A stretch of 64,000 nt of DNA from Boseongicola sp. (lineage in GTDB: Bacteria; Pseudomonadota; Alphaproteobacteria; Rhodobacterales; Rhodobacteraceae), in NCBI GenBank assembly GCA_014075275.1, contig CP046179.1, positions 1,497,932 to 1,561,931 on the forward strand, given 5' to 3'. A program made the translations under genes and the position numbers. Below, piece by piece: positions 27,803 to 36,186 of this stretch (its first letter is position 1; the number at the start of each line of letters is the position of its first letter). The notes under the pieces were generated by a model that worked only from the letters and a program-made list of their open reading frames with translations, was not told the origin of the DNA and searched no databases.

Positions 27803-28612
27803 ATGGACCCGAAACGTCTGGCTGGCAAGAATATCATGATAACAGGGGCGGCGCAGGGCATGGGCGCAACCAATGCGGAATATTTCGCTGCGCAGGGGGC
27901 GAATGTCTGCCTGGGCGACGTCAATTTGGACGGCGTCAACGAAGTTGCAGCGCGCATCAATGCCGCTGGCGGCGGCAAAGCCATTTCCTTGGCCATGGAT
28001 GTGACCAAACGCAAAGACAATGCAGACGCTGTCCAGGCGACGGTCGAGGAATTCGGCTCAATCAACGTGGCCTTGATGAACGCAGGCATCAACAAACCAC
28101 GCATGTTCATGGATATTGACGAAGAAAACTGGGACATGATCATGAACATCAACGCCAAAGGCATGCTGTTTGGCATGCAAGAGGCCGCACGCCAAATGAT
28201 CGCCCAAGGCCCGATGGAAGATCACCCATATAAAATTATCAACGTCGGTTCGATCGTATCGCGTACAGCTTTCCTGGATGTGATCCCCTATTCCTGCTCG
28301 AAATACGCCGCTCTTGCGATGATCATCGGCGGCGCAAAAGCGCTTTGGCCGCACAAGATCACAGTCAATGGCTATGGCCCCGGTGTTGTGCGTACCGAGC
28401 TGTGGGAGCAGCTGGACAAAGATTTGGTCGAAATTGGAATGTTCGAAGAGGAAGGCCAATCCATGGACCACCTCGCCGAAACCATGATTACGATGAAGCG
28501 CTATTCATACCCCGACGACGTAAAGGGAACCGCCGCGTTCCTTTGTTCCGACGAAAGCGATTACATGACGGGGCAACTTGTGATGATCGACGGCGGGATG
28601 ATCATGCAGTGA
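27803..28612 (+). CDS. Short-chain dehydrogenase/reductase
   Basis: 269 residues, classical SDR. The nucleotide motif TGAAQGMG lies near residue 17, NAGINKP near 90, the catalytic serine in NVGSIVSRTAF near 150 and Tyr-x3-Lys in YSCSKYAAL near 164. The Asp in CLGDVN (about 41) favours NAD over NADP. CGGAGGAAC before 27803 sets the start. It faces away from the ABC importer operon and shares its promoter region, so it probably oxidises the imported compound or a close product. Confidence 0.92.
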   Translation: MDPKRLAGKNIMITGAAQGMGATNAEYFAAQGANVCLGDVNLDGVNEVAARINAAGGGKAISLAMDVTKRKDNADAVQATVEEFGSINVALMNAGINKPRMFMDIDEENWDMIMNINAKGMLFGMQEAARQMIAQGPMEDHPYKIINVGSIVSRTAFLDVIPYSCSKYAALAMIIGGAKALWPHKITVNGYGPGVVRTELWEQLDKDLVEIGMFEEEGQSMDHLAETMITMKRYSYPDDVKGTAAFLCSDESDYMTGQLVMIDGGMIMQ

Positions 28613-28741
28613 TCGTTGCTAAATAGATTTTTGTCGGCAAATTTTGACGAGGACTGGGTGAAATTTACGACCCGGAATATTTTTTCGGGATCATGTCAAT
28701 AGAAGCGAAGCGGCCGTTGATTTGAAATGCATAGAAGACCG

Positions 28742-28754
28742 CTTCGTCCCGCAA
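28742..28754 (+). repeat. Dispersed intergenic repeat core, copy 2
   Basis: CTTCGTCCCGCAA, same as 13407-13419 and 35990-36002. Confidence 0.6.
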
Positions 28755-28762
28755 TTTACCAG

Positions 28763-28779
28763 TTGGTGCATCGCACAGC
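28763..28779 (+). repeat. 17-bp dispersed repeat
   Basis: TTGGTGCATCGCACAGC; reverse complement of 13501-13517. Confidence 0.6.
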
Positions 28780-28842
28780 GAATGTCGGCAAACTTCCGTA
28801 CCTGTCGTTCAATCCATGTGCAGCTAAGGTCAGGAGTGAGCC

Positions 28843-30392
28843 GATTTTGTTGAAAAAGTCGTTTGGTTTTGTGCTTTGGGGATGGTTACGGCGTATATTT
28901 TATTGGGCAGTCTGAGGCGGTACCGCCGCGTCATCCTGCGGCTGGCACCATCGGCGTGAGTTTGGCTAGTTTCCGGAGGTTTTGGGCTGCTGCTGCGAGA
29001 GTAAACTCGTCTTGGACGCCGCAGGGTCCACGTAATCGGAGCCGCCCGAGGCCAAGGATGCGTTTGAGGTGTGCAAAGAGCATCTCGACCTTCTTTCGTC
29101 GTTTCTGTGCGGTGACATTGAACTCTGACGCCATGCATCGGCGGGCGAAGTCCCGGACGATTTCGTATTTCTCGCGATGGACGGCGCGGGCCTCGGCGTT
29201 GGGGCAGCATTTTTCCTTCAGCTCGCATCCTGTGCAATCGGACTTCAGCGCTCGATACTTGCGAGCTTTCCAGCTTGGCGCGTTTCGAGCCGGGTCAGAA
29301 TAGGTCCGCCAAGTGTGCCGCATCTCTTTGCCGCCCGGACAGATATAGCGGTCGTTCTCATCGTCCCACGTGAAGTCGGATCGTGAGAACGTTCCGTCCG
29401 TGCGCTCACCTTTGTCGAAGACAGGAATGAAGGGAAGGATTTGGCGCTTCAATGCGAGCCAGACAAGATTGTCTTCTGATCCATATGCGGTGTCCGCAGC
29501 GATCCAATCGGACTTCACACCAAAACGTTCTTCGGTGCGATCGAGCATTTTGCGCATGGCACTTATTTCAGCGGTCTTGTTGGACCGACTGGCATCTACG
29601 TCCATGATGATACTGTGATCGGTATCGATCAGATAATTAGTAGAATACGCAAAGAAAGCCGGGCCTTTACGTGCAGCCGTCCATTGGCTGGCGGGGTCGG
29701 CATGGGCCATGAACTTGGGCTTGACCGTGGAGGCTGCACCAAAGGCCTCGTCGTCCAAGGTGTCGAGATACTCGCGCACTGCGCGCGGCGCGTTATTGGG
29801 ATCAATGTCACGGGCGGCCCAGTCTTCGGGATTGCTGGAGTTTTGCTTCTGAACATCCGCACTGATCAAACTGGCATCAACAGCAAAACCCTGACCGCCC
29901 ACCAGTCCTTCTTCCATGCTGCGTGCAACCGTGGTCTCGAACACATGGCGCAGCAGATCGCTCTCACGGAACCGACCATGGCGGTTCTTCGAGAAGGTCG
30001 AGTGGTCTGGAACTTGGTCGGTCAAATTCAGCCGGCAAAACCAGCGGTAGGCGAGGTTCAGATGAACCTCTTCGCAGAGCCGGCGTTCTGACCGAATACC
30101 AAAGCAATACCCCACCAACAGCATCCGAATGAGCAGTTCCGGATCAATGGATGGACGGCCTGTGTGACTATAGAAATCCGACAGATGCGCCCGGATACTG
30201 CTCAGGTCAACGAACCGGTCAATCAACCGAAGAAGGTGGTCTTGAGGGACATGATCCTCCAACGAGAACTCATAGAACAACGCCGCCTGTGCTTCCTGCT
30301 TAGGTCCCATCATCGCAAAACCCTCCCTATCCGTACGATGAATTGAATCAGCAGTTCATTCCACGATCAAGCATGAGTTTTTCAACAAAATC
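28843..30392 (-). mobile_element. IS1182-family insertion sequence
   Basis: 1550 bases bounded by a perfect 15-bp terminal inverted repeat, GATTTTGTTGAAAAA at 28843-28857 and its reverse complement at 30378-30392, with an AGCC direct repeat immediately outside each end (28839-28842 and 30393-30396) as target duplication. It carries one transposase gene, apparently intact, so the insertion may be recent. It sits at the 3' end of the sulfatase gene and supplies that gene's new stop codon. Confidence 0.9.
28931..30313 (-). CDS. IS1182-family transposase
   Basis: 460 residues, full length. N-terminal domain with DHLLRLIDRFVDLS and GRPSIDPELLIRMLLVGYCFGIRSERRL in pieces; DDE catalytic core with Asp in VDASLISADVQ (about 155), Asp in DWIAADTAYGSEDN (about 265) and a downstream Glu in the C-terminal half; the Cys-rich block DCTGCELKEKCCPN near 370 is typical. 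Ends with an arginine-rich helix (KRRKKVEMLFAHLKRILGL). No frameshift or stop seen, so it is likely active. Confidence 0.93.
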   Translation of the reverse strand: MMGPKQEAQAALFYEFSLEDHVPQDHLLRLIDRFVDLSSIRAHLSDFYSHTGRPSIDPELLIRMLLVGYCFGIRSERRLCEEVHLNLAYRWFCRLNLTDQVPDHSTFSKNRHGRFRESDLLRHVFETTVARSMEEGLVGGQGFAVDASLISADVQKQNSSNPEDWAARDIDPNNAPRAVREYLDTLDDEAFGAASTVKPKFMAHADPASQWTAARKGPAFFAYSTNYLIDTDHSIIMDVDASRSNKTAEISAMRKMLDRTEERFGVKSDWIAADTAYGSEDNLVWLALKRQILPFIPVFDKGERTDGTFSRSDFTWDDENDRYICPGGKEMRHTWRTYSDPARNAPSWKARKYRALKSDCTGCELKEKCCPNAEARAVHREKYEIVRDFARRCMASEFNVTAQKRRKKVEMLFAHLKRILGLGRLRLRGPCGVQDEFTLAAAAQNLRKLAKLTPMVPAAG

Positions 30393-31946
30393 AGCCCATT
30401 TCGACCGGTTCGCTGCATCGCAGCTAGTGGTATCTTTGATTTGCACAGGCAAAAAGGAGAACGCCCACTCATTGTAACCACCTTCGCCTCGGTACCAGAT
30501 TACTCTATCTGACGCAGACTCACTGTGGTTCCACCGAGGGCGAGGCCCATCTGCATATCCGTCGACGATCAATCGACGGCGTTTTTGGCTTTCGACAATC
30601 TTGTCTTTCAGATCATTATAGTTCCATTTGTCAGAAATCATCTGCATGAAGTCAGATACTTGGTCTGCATTTTTGGGGTCTTGGGTAATGTTGTGGCACT
30701 CATTCGGGTCGGTCCTCAGGTCGAACATAAGGCTCGGATCATCCTTTGACCAAATGAACTTGTAATCCCCTTTCCGGATCATAAGGATCGGAGAAGGGGT
30801 CGCTTCAGCAAGGTATTCCGCGAAAACTGGTCTGGCCAGGTCGTCAGCTTCTGTGGCAAGTGCGGTCAGGTCATCGCCTTCCAACTGTTCAACTCCGCTT
30901 TCCCAACCGCTGCCTTGTGCCAGCCCCATAAAGGTCGGCAATAAATCGACAAGCGATACAGGCGTTCCGACCCGTTTTGCAGCCTGGCCCGGCACCTTCA
31001 TAATCAGTGGGATGCGCAGTGCTGGTTCGAAGAAGTGTTTTTTGAACCACATACCCCGCTCGCCCAGCATTTCGCCATGATCGGATGTGAAAACAATCGC
31101 TGTCTTGTCGGCTTTACCAGTTGCGGCCAGCACATCCAGAACACGCCCTACCATCGCATCGATATAGCTGATTGAGCCGTAGTACGCACGCCGCGCGCGG
31201 GCGATGTCTTCATCCGAGAAGCGTTTATCCAGCATCGCAAAGTCGCTCAAAAGCCGCTGCGAATGAACGTCGTGTTCATTTGAAGACATAGCCGGAACGC
31301 TGGGCAAAGGGATGTCAACATCTTCGTAGAGGTCCCAGTATTCCTTGCGGCATAGATAGGGTTCATGTGGATGTGTATAGGAGACCTGCAAAAAGAAGGG
31401 GCGTTCGTCGTTTGACCGAGCCAGATCATAGAGGTGCTGGATCGCGTTTGCGGTTACCATCTCGTCGAAATCGATCTGAACAGAGCGCTCACAGACGCCA
31501 GAAACCAACACACTGCGGTCATCGTTTGTGTCGCGCTTGCCTTCATCCCCCCAATTTGGGACCCAACTGAAGTCCGCCGGGTAAAGATCGGCTGTCAGCC
31601 GTTTTTCAAAGCCGTGGTACTGGTCAGGACCGATGAAATGCATCTTGCCGGAAAGGGCCGTTTGATATCCGGCAGCGCGAAGGTAGTGCGCGTAAGTCGG
31701 AACTGAAGCCGGCATCTCTGCTGCGTTGTCATAGGCACCAATGGTTGAACACAACTGGCCCGCTGCCATGGAAAATCGCGATGGTGCGCATAGCGGGAAA
31801 TTGCAATAGGCGGTCTCGAAAACCGTGCCCGTATTGGCAAGGCGATCAAGGTTCGGCGCATGGCAGACTTCACTGCCGTAGCTGCTCAATGACGACGCCG
31901 TTAACTGATCGACCTGAATGAAAAGGATGTTGGGCTGTGACTCCAT
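30348..31946 (-). CDS. Choline-sulfatase-like type I sulfatase with an IS-derived C-terminus
   Basis: 532 residues. The formylglycine motif is LCAPSR with Cys53, metal ligands include Asp13-Gln14 (QVDQL) and TSDHGEMLGERGMW near 290. The overall plan (YCNFPLCAPSR, LSGKMHFIGPDQYHGFEKRLTADLYP in pieces) matches choline-O-sulfatases, which release choline and sulfate. The last 14 residues (DFVEKLMLDRGMNC) and the stop are encoded inside the IS end. Removing the IS restores an ending two codons long (His-Ser-stop), so little was lost. Last gene of the operon with the betaine/choline-type importer, four bases after the permease. Confidence 0.88.
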   Translation of the reverse strand: MESQPNILFIQVDQLTASSLSSYGSEVCHAPNLDRLANTGTVFETAYCNFPLCAPSRFSMAAGQLCSTIGAYDNAAEMPASVPTYAHYLRAAGYQTALSGKMHFIGPDQYHGFEKRLTADLYPADFSWVPNWGDEGKRDTNDDRSVLVSGVCERSVQIDFDEMVTANAIQHLYDLARSNDERPFFLQVSYTHPHEPYLCRKEYWDLYEDVDIPLPSVPAMSSNEHDVHSQRLLSDFAMLDKRFSDEDIARARRAYYGSISYIDAMVGRVLDVLAATGKADKTAIVFTSDHGEMLGERGMWFKKHFFEPALRIPLIMKVPGQAAKRVGTPVSLVDLLPTFMGLAQGSGWESGVEQLEGDDLTALATEADDLARPVFAEYLAEATPSPILMIRKGDYKFIWSKDDPSLMFDLRTDPNECHNITQDPKNADQVSDFMQMISDKWNYNDLKDKIVESQKRRRLIVDGYADGPRPRWNHSESASDRVIWYRGEGGYNEWAFSFLPVQIKDTTSCDAANRSKWADFVEKLMLDRGMNC

Positions 31947-31949
31947 CGC

Positions 31950-32834
31950 TTACACCTTGCCCATCAACGTGCGTACCGCTCCAACCGGTCCTGTTTCGTA
32001 CCATTTTTTGTGGCCCCGATCGCGTGCGGATGTGCCGAAGCTTTGGCTGACCCGGTCGATAACGATCGCGAGGAACACAATGCCTAGACCGCCCACAGTT
32101 GCAAGCCCCATGTCAAGGCGTCCAATGCCGCGCAACACCATCTGGCCAAGCCCGGTAACTGAGATCATTGACGCGACAACAACCATCGACAGCGCCATCA
32201 TGATAGTCTGGTTTACACCTGCCATAATGGTTGGCATCGCCAGCGGCAGTTCAACCTTAATCAGCGTTTGCCGTTTGCTGGCACCAAAGGCCCGCGCGGC
32301 TTCAACCATATCTCCACGCACCTGTCGGATGCCAAGATTGCTGAGACGCACAACTGGTGGCAATGCGTAGATAAAGGTCACGATCACGCCGGACACATTA
32401 CCAATGGAAAAAAGCATCACAATTGGCACAAGGTAAACGAATGACGGGATCGTTTGCATCAGATCGAGAAGTGGCTGCAGGATGGTCCAGAACCTATCGT
32501 TGCGCGCCGCCATAATCCCCAACGGGATGCCGATCATGGAACAGAAGATGACACATGTCAGGACGATTGAAAGGGTCACCATGCTTTCTTCCCACGCGCC
32601 CATCAAACCGATGGCCAGCATGGATGCGGCAGACACCGCAGCAAGTCGTCGCCCACCTGCTTGCCAGGCTATCAGTACGATGATGGCCAGCATTACTAGA
32701 TCAGGCGTCCCGGTCAGTGCGTCCTCCAGCCCGGACAGAACGATGTCGAAGGGCACTTTTATTGCCTGAAAAACAAACCGAAAGTTTTCGACGACCCATT
32801 GCAGCAACATCTCTACCCATGCTCCAACGGGCAC
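31950..32834 (-). CDS. Betaine/choline-type ABC importer permease (ProW/ChoW family)
   Basis: 294 residues from a GTG at 32834, with about six hydrophobic segments and the coupling block AARAFGASKRQTLIKVELPLA near 205. A better initiation site exists upstream: AGGAGG followed by ATG at 32867, but that frame reads M-D-L then TAG (32856-32858) before continuing NIFDKEWVPVGAW into this gene. The GTG has its own AAGGA four bases before it. So either the protein starts at the GTG, or a nonsense change has struck codon 4. The remainder is intact. Confidence 0.85.
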   Translation of the reverse strand: MPVGAWVEMLLQWVVENFRFVFQAIKVPFDIVLSGLEDALTGTPDLVMLAIIVLIAWQAGGRRLAAVSAASMLAIGLMGAWEESMVTLSIVLTCVIFCSMIGIPLGIMAARNDRFWTILQPLLDLMQTIPSFVYLVPIVMLFSIGNVSGVIVTFIYALPPVVRLSNLGIRQVRGDMVEAARAFGASKRQTLIKVELPLAMPTIMAGVNQTIMMALSMVVVASMISVTGLGQMVLRGIGRLDMGLATVGGLGIVFLAIVIDRVSQSFGTSARDRGHKKWYETGPVGAVRTLMGKV

Positions 32835-32876
32835 CCATTCCTTGTCAAAGATATTCTACAGATCCATGATCGCCTC

Positions 32877-33887
32877 CTATCCGCGCAATGCGTCCGTTAT
32901 AGTGATGTGGCCGACAGCGTCGCCTTCGGGATTCACGACAGTCACGGGAGACTGGTCTTCCATGAACTGATCCATGATTTCGCCCAATTCGCTGCCCAAG
33001 GGCACTGTCTTTGATGTGACGTCGCGCCCGTCCATCGCGGACATAATTGTCTCGGCCCGCACCAGATTGACCCGGCTGATGCCTTTGACAAACTCAGCAA
33101 CATAGTCGTCCTTGGGGTTGGTAACTATTTCTTCAGGCGTTCCGATCTGCACGATAACCCCATCATTCATGATCGCAATCTGGTCGCCCATGCGGATCGC
33201 TTCATCAAGGTCATGCGTGATGAACACGGTTGTTTTTTGAACTTTCTCGGAAAGCGCGAGGAACTGATCTTGCAACTGGCGCCGGATTAAAGGATCAAGC
33301 GCTGAAAACGGTTCATCCATAAGCAAAATATCCGGATCTGCCGCCAGCGCCCTTGCAAGGCCGACGCGTTGCTGCATCCCTCCAGACAGTTGGTCTGGAT
33401 AGTGATCTTCCCAGCCGGTCAGGTCCATAGAAGACAATGCAATTTCAGCTGCTTCGCGGCACTTTGCCTGGGGAACGTTGCGCACTTCCAAGCCAAAAGC
33501 CACGTTTTCCGACAACGTTCGATGCGGCCATAGGGCCATGTGCTGAAAGACCATTCCAATCGTCTCAGAACGCAGTTTTAGCAACGACGGTTCATTCATT
33601 GTGTCGACACGTTGGCCGGCAACATGAATTTCGCCCGCAGTCGGTTCAATCAGGCGGTTGATATGGCGCACCAAAGTGGATTTGCCCGAACCTGACAGAC
33701 CCATGATGCAGAAGATTTTTCCTTTGCCAACGCTGAAGCTTGCGTCTCTTACACCCAATACGCAACCATACTTGTCGCGAACATCATCTTTGCTCAGGCC
33801 TTCGGACTGTACGGCCTTCAAAGCCTCATCCGCGCGTGCGCCGTAGATCTTCCACAGATTACGGCATTCGATTTGAACGTCGCTCAT
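32877..33887 (-). CDS. Betaine/choline-type ABC importer ATPase (ProV/ChoV family)
   Basis: 336 residues. Walker A GLSGSGKST (about 63-71), signature LSGGMQQRVGLARAL (about 165) and Walker B ILLMDEPFSAL, then a C-terminal CBS-like segment (PVTVVNPEGDAVGHITITDALRG in pieces) as in osmoregulated ProV/OpuA ATPases. The N-terminal extension DVQIECRNLWKIYGARADEA is family-typical. The start MSDVQI at 33887 is chosen over an upstream extension lacking family similarity. Confidence 0.94.
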   Translation of the reverse strand: MSDVQIECRNLWKIYGARADEALKAVQSEGLSKDDVRDKYGCVLGVRDASFSVGKGKIFCIMGLSGSGKSTLVRHINRLIEPTAGEIHVAGQRVDTMNEPSLLKLRSETIGMVFQHMALWPHRTLSENVAFGLEVRNVPQAKCREAAEIALSSMDLTGWEDHYPDQLSGGMQQRVGLARALAADPDILLMDEPFSALDPLIRRQLQDQFLALSEKVQKTTVFITHDLDEAIRMGDQIAIMNDGVIVQIGTPEEIVTNPKDDYVAEFVKGISRVNLVRAETIMSAMDGRDVTSKTVPLGSELGEIMDQFMEDQSPVTVVNPEGDAVGHITITDALRG

Positions 33888-33945
33888 TGCACCCTCGATT
33901 CGAAAAAAGGGGCACCAAAGTTGGGTGCCCCTGTCCACAGGGAGT

Positions 33946-34899
33946 TTAGTTAGCGGCCGCCGCTTCGGCGACCCGTGCATCAAACTGGCTTTGATTTGCG
34001 GCAACCCAGTCTTCAGCATGACGGCGGAAATCCTCAACGGTGTCTTCGCCATCACGAAGCTTGACCTGCGCCGCATTCACTGCCGAGATTGGAATTTCCA
34101 CTGTGCTGAGGAATTTTGCAGCAGCTGGGTTATCTTCCATGAAGTCCTTGTTCGCGACGACATAGACATCGTTCACTGCAAATCCCGGATCCATAGCATC
34201 CCCGTTAGAGGGTACGCCAATCTGCACGACATCTGTGGCGGGGACCAATACGTCACTGATCCAGTTAGGAGTCCAAGTGTAGTACAGGATTGATCCGCCT
34301 TCATTGTAGCGCGTGATCGTGTCGGCCATGATCGCAAAATAGCTACCTTGATCATGCTCAACCACATCGCGCAGTTCATAAGCGTCAAGATGCTCTTCGA
34401 TCTTCAATTCGCATCCCCAACCAGGGTTACAGCCTGAGAGGTTGGCTAGGCCATCATCGTCGCCGTCAAACAGCGCAGCAACGGCGGGGTCAGCCAGTTG
34501 TCCTAGGTTGGTAATTCCATTCGCGTCAGCGGTCTTCTTGTCGATGTAGTAACCTTGACCAGCACCCGTGATCACAGCGTGGCTGCGGACCATCGTGCCA
34601 TCGCCACCGGACTTATCAAAGAAATCGTTGTGAAGTGGCCGCCAATGATTGACCGTATAGTCCGCATCCCTCGAAGACACCGCAAGATGCAAGGCTGGGA
34701 AATCCGCTTCGCGGGTTTCTTCAACTTCGTAGCCAAGCGCTTCGAGGCCAAGTTGAACCACCATGTGCTGGAACCAAGCATTCGCAGGCGAGCCCTTGAT
34801 CGGGTTTATTTCAATGCCTTTGCCAGGCATTTCCTGAGCGGAAACGGACGTAGTCAACGCCAGTGCGGCAAGGGCTGATGTGGCTATCAATCGATTCAT
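33946..34899 (-). CDS. Betaine/choline-type ABC importer binding protein (ProX-like)
   Basis: 317 residues with a signal peptide (LIATSALAALALTTSVSAQ). The mature protein follows ProX/OpuAC: INPIKGSPANAWFQHMVVQLG, DADYTVNHWRPLHNDFF, GYYIDKKTADANGITNLGQL and LYYTWTPNWISDVLVP in pieces; the Trp residues could form the cage for a quaternary ammonium group. SGCNPGWGCE holds two cysteines likely to form a disulfide. With the sulfatase downstream, choline-O-sulfate or a related compound is a reasonable ligand, but this is inferred from context. Confidence 0.92.
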   Translation of the reverse strand: MNRLIATSALAALALTTSVSAQEMPGKGIEINPIKGSPANAWFQHMVVQLGLEALGYEVEETREADFPALHLAVSSRDADYTVNHWRPLHNDFFDKSGGDGTMVRSHAVITGAGQGYYIDKKTADANGITNLGQLADPAVAALFDGDDDGLANLSGCNPGWGCELKIEEHLDAYELRDVVEHDQGSYFAIMADTITRYNEGGSILYYTWTPNWISDVLVPATDVVQIGVPSNGDAMDPGFAVNDVYVVANKDFMEDNPAAAKFLSTVEIPISAVNAAQVKLRDGEDTVEDFRRHAEDWVAANQSQFDARVAEAAAAN

Positions 34900-34980
34900 G
34901 TCTAGACTCCCTGAGATTTGATAATGTGTTTTTAACGATAGAATACGCAGAGCGTCGTCTCCGTATAGTTGCAAATTCCG

Positions 34981-34993
34981 TATCACAGTGATA
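34981..34993. promoter_or_regulatory. LysR-type operator (T-N11-A palindrome)
   Basis: TATCACAGTGATA, a perfect 13-bp palindrome with T and A at the ends as in LysR boxes, lies 11 bases before the LysR start and within the 105-base divergent gap to the importer operon. Well placed to serve autoregulation and control of the operon. Confidence 0.65.
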
Positions 34994-35004
34994 ACCAGAT
35001 CGTT

Positions 35005-35928
35005 ATGGATAACCTGCGCAAAGATGTTCATTTACTAAGGAACATCGTAACATTTCGTGCGGCTTCTGTTTCAGAAAACTTTACGAAGGCAGCAGTTGAG
35101 CTGGGAATTTCTCGCGTGGCCGTCAGCCGCCAAATTGCAGAGCTTGAACAGGCGCTTAACACACGCTTATTTTCACGCAATCACCGGAAAGTCGCGCTGA
35201 CGCGCAGCGGGAGCGCCTTTGCAGAAATGGTGAACCCAGCGATGCAAACCATTGAAGAGGCCATGGAACAACAGCGTGCGAACAAATCGGACACACGGCT
35301 AACGATCACAGTGACTTCAGCCTTCGCAACCTATTGGTTGATGCCCCGTTTGATCGATTTTGGTGCCCAACATCCAGACATCGAGATCAATCTGGTGGCC
35401 TCCGACAGGTATTTGGACATTGGCACCGAGGGTATCGACGTTGCAATACGGTATGGCCCGACGGTCCCGCAAGGTCCTGGGTGGGAACCGATCATGCAAG
35501 AAGCAATTTTTCCGGTCTTTAGTCCTAACTACAATGCCCAGACTGACCTGAGAAACGCAGAAGCGTTGCTTAACGAAAGACTGCTATATCTATCGGGGCG
35601 GTACCGTCGCGAGGCGCGATGGGAGTTTTGGTTCGAGTCGCAGGGTCTTCCCGCACCGGAAGAACGATCCGGCGTGCATGTGAATACATACATTAACATG
35701 TTGCAAGCTGCGATCGAAGGTCAGGGTATTGCATTGGCCGGTCACCCGCTGGTGGACACCTATCTCGAAAACGGCGAACTGCAAAAAATGCCTGGGGTAC
35801 CGCCATTGCAGCGAGAAATGTACTTCCTCTATGCAACAGAGCAACACCGACCGGCCCGAGTTTTTCGGTCTTGGCTGAAAGAAAAGATTTGGAATGCGCC
35901 CGAGAGCCTTGCGTCACAAAATCACTAA
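35005..35928 (+). CDS. LysR-family transcriptional regulator
   Basis: 307 residues. Helix-turn-helix at about 18-60 (NFTKAAVELGISRVAVSRQIAELEQ in pieces), then a LysR substrate-binding domain (TRLTITVTSAFATYWLMPRL, GIDVAIRYGPTVPQGPG, GVHVNTYINMLQAAIEGQGIAL in pieces). The GIDVAIRYG and QGIAL patterns are typical of the GcvA/AmpR-like branch. Start at ATG 35005; an earlier TTG frame is possible but would overlap the palindromic operator. Divergent from the importer-sulfatase operon, its likely target. Confidence 0.93.
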   Translation: MDNLRKDVHLLRNIVTFRAASVSENFTKAAVELGISRVAVSRQIAELEQALNTRLFSRNHRKVALTRSGSAFAEMVNPAMQTIEEAMEQQRANKSDTRLTITVTSAFATYWLMPRLIDFGAQHPDIEINLVASDRYLDIGTEGIDVAIRYGPTVPQGPGWEPIMQEAIFPVFSPNYNAQTDLRNAEALLNERLLYLSGRYRREARWEFWFESQGLPAPEERSGVHVNTYINMLQAAIEGQGIALAGHPLVDTYLENGELQKMPGVPPLQREMYFLYATEQHRPARVFRSWLKEKIWNAPESLASQNH

Positions 35929-35989
35929 ATTCGACCATTTGGTTCACCAAGCGAAAAGCAGTCATTCACACTCAAAAGGCGAGAGTCCG

Positions 35990-36002
35990 CTTCGTCCCGC
36001 AA
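35990..36002 (+). repeat. Dispersed intergenic repeat core, copy 3
   Basis: CTTCGTCCCGCAA, same as 13407-13419 and 28742-28754; shares 16 bases with copy 1. Surrounding 35929-36186 has no gene. Confidence 0.6.
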
Positions 36003-36186
36003 AGCAGCCGAATACATACAAACCACCCTCGCCACCCAAACCACCCGATTTCTTTCAGCTCAATCAATTCGGAAACTGTAAAAGTTTCCCATTCCGTTCG
36101 ATTTGAACCGATATCGCCCGTGCCGCCCCATAAAATCGCCAGAATTCCCCGCTATGCCACCCTCATTCAAAGTGGAGTCATTGATT

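Larger units (their letters stand above)
28613..28838. other. Intergenic stretch between SDR gene and the original sulfatase 3' end
   Basis: No gene. Contains CTTCGTCCCGCAA (28742-28754) and the 17-bp repeat TTGGTGCATCGCACAGC (28763-28779). On the minus strand 28838-28830 reads CAC TCC TGA, which is the displaced end of the sulfatase gene. Confidence 0.6.
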
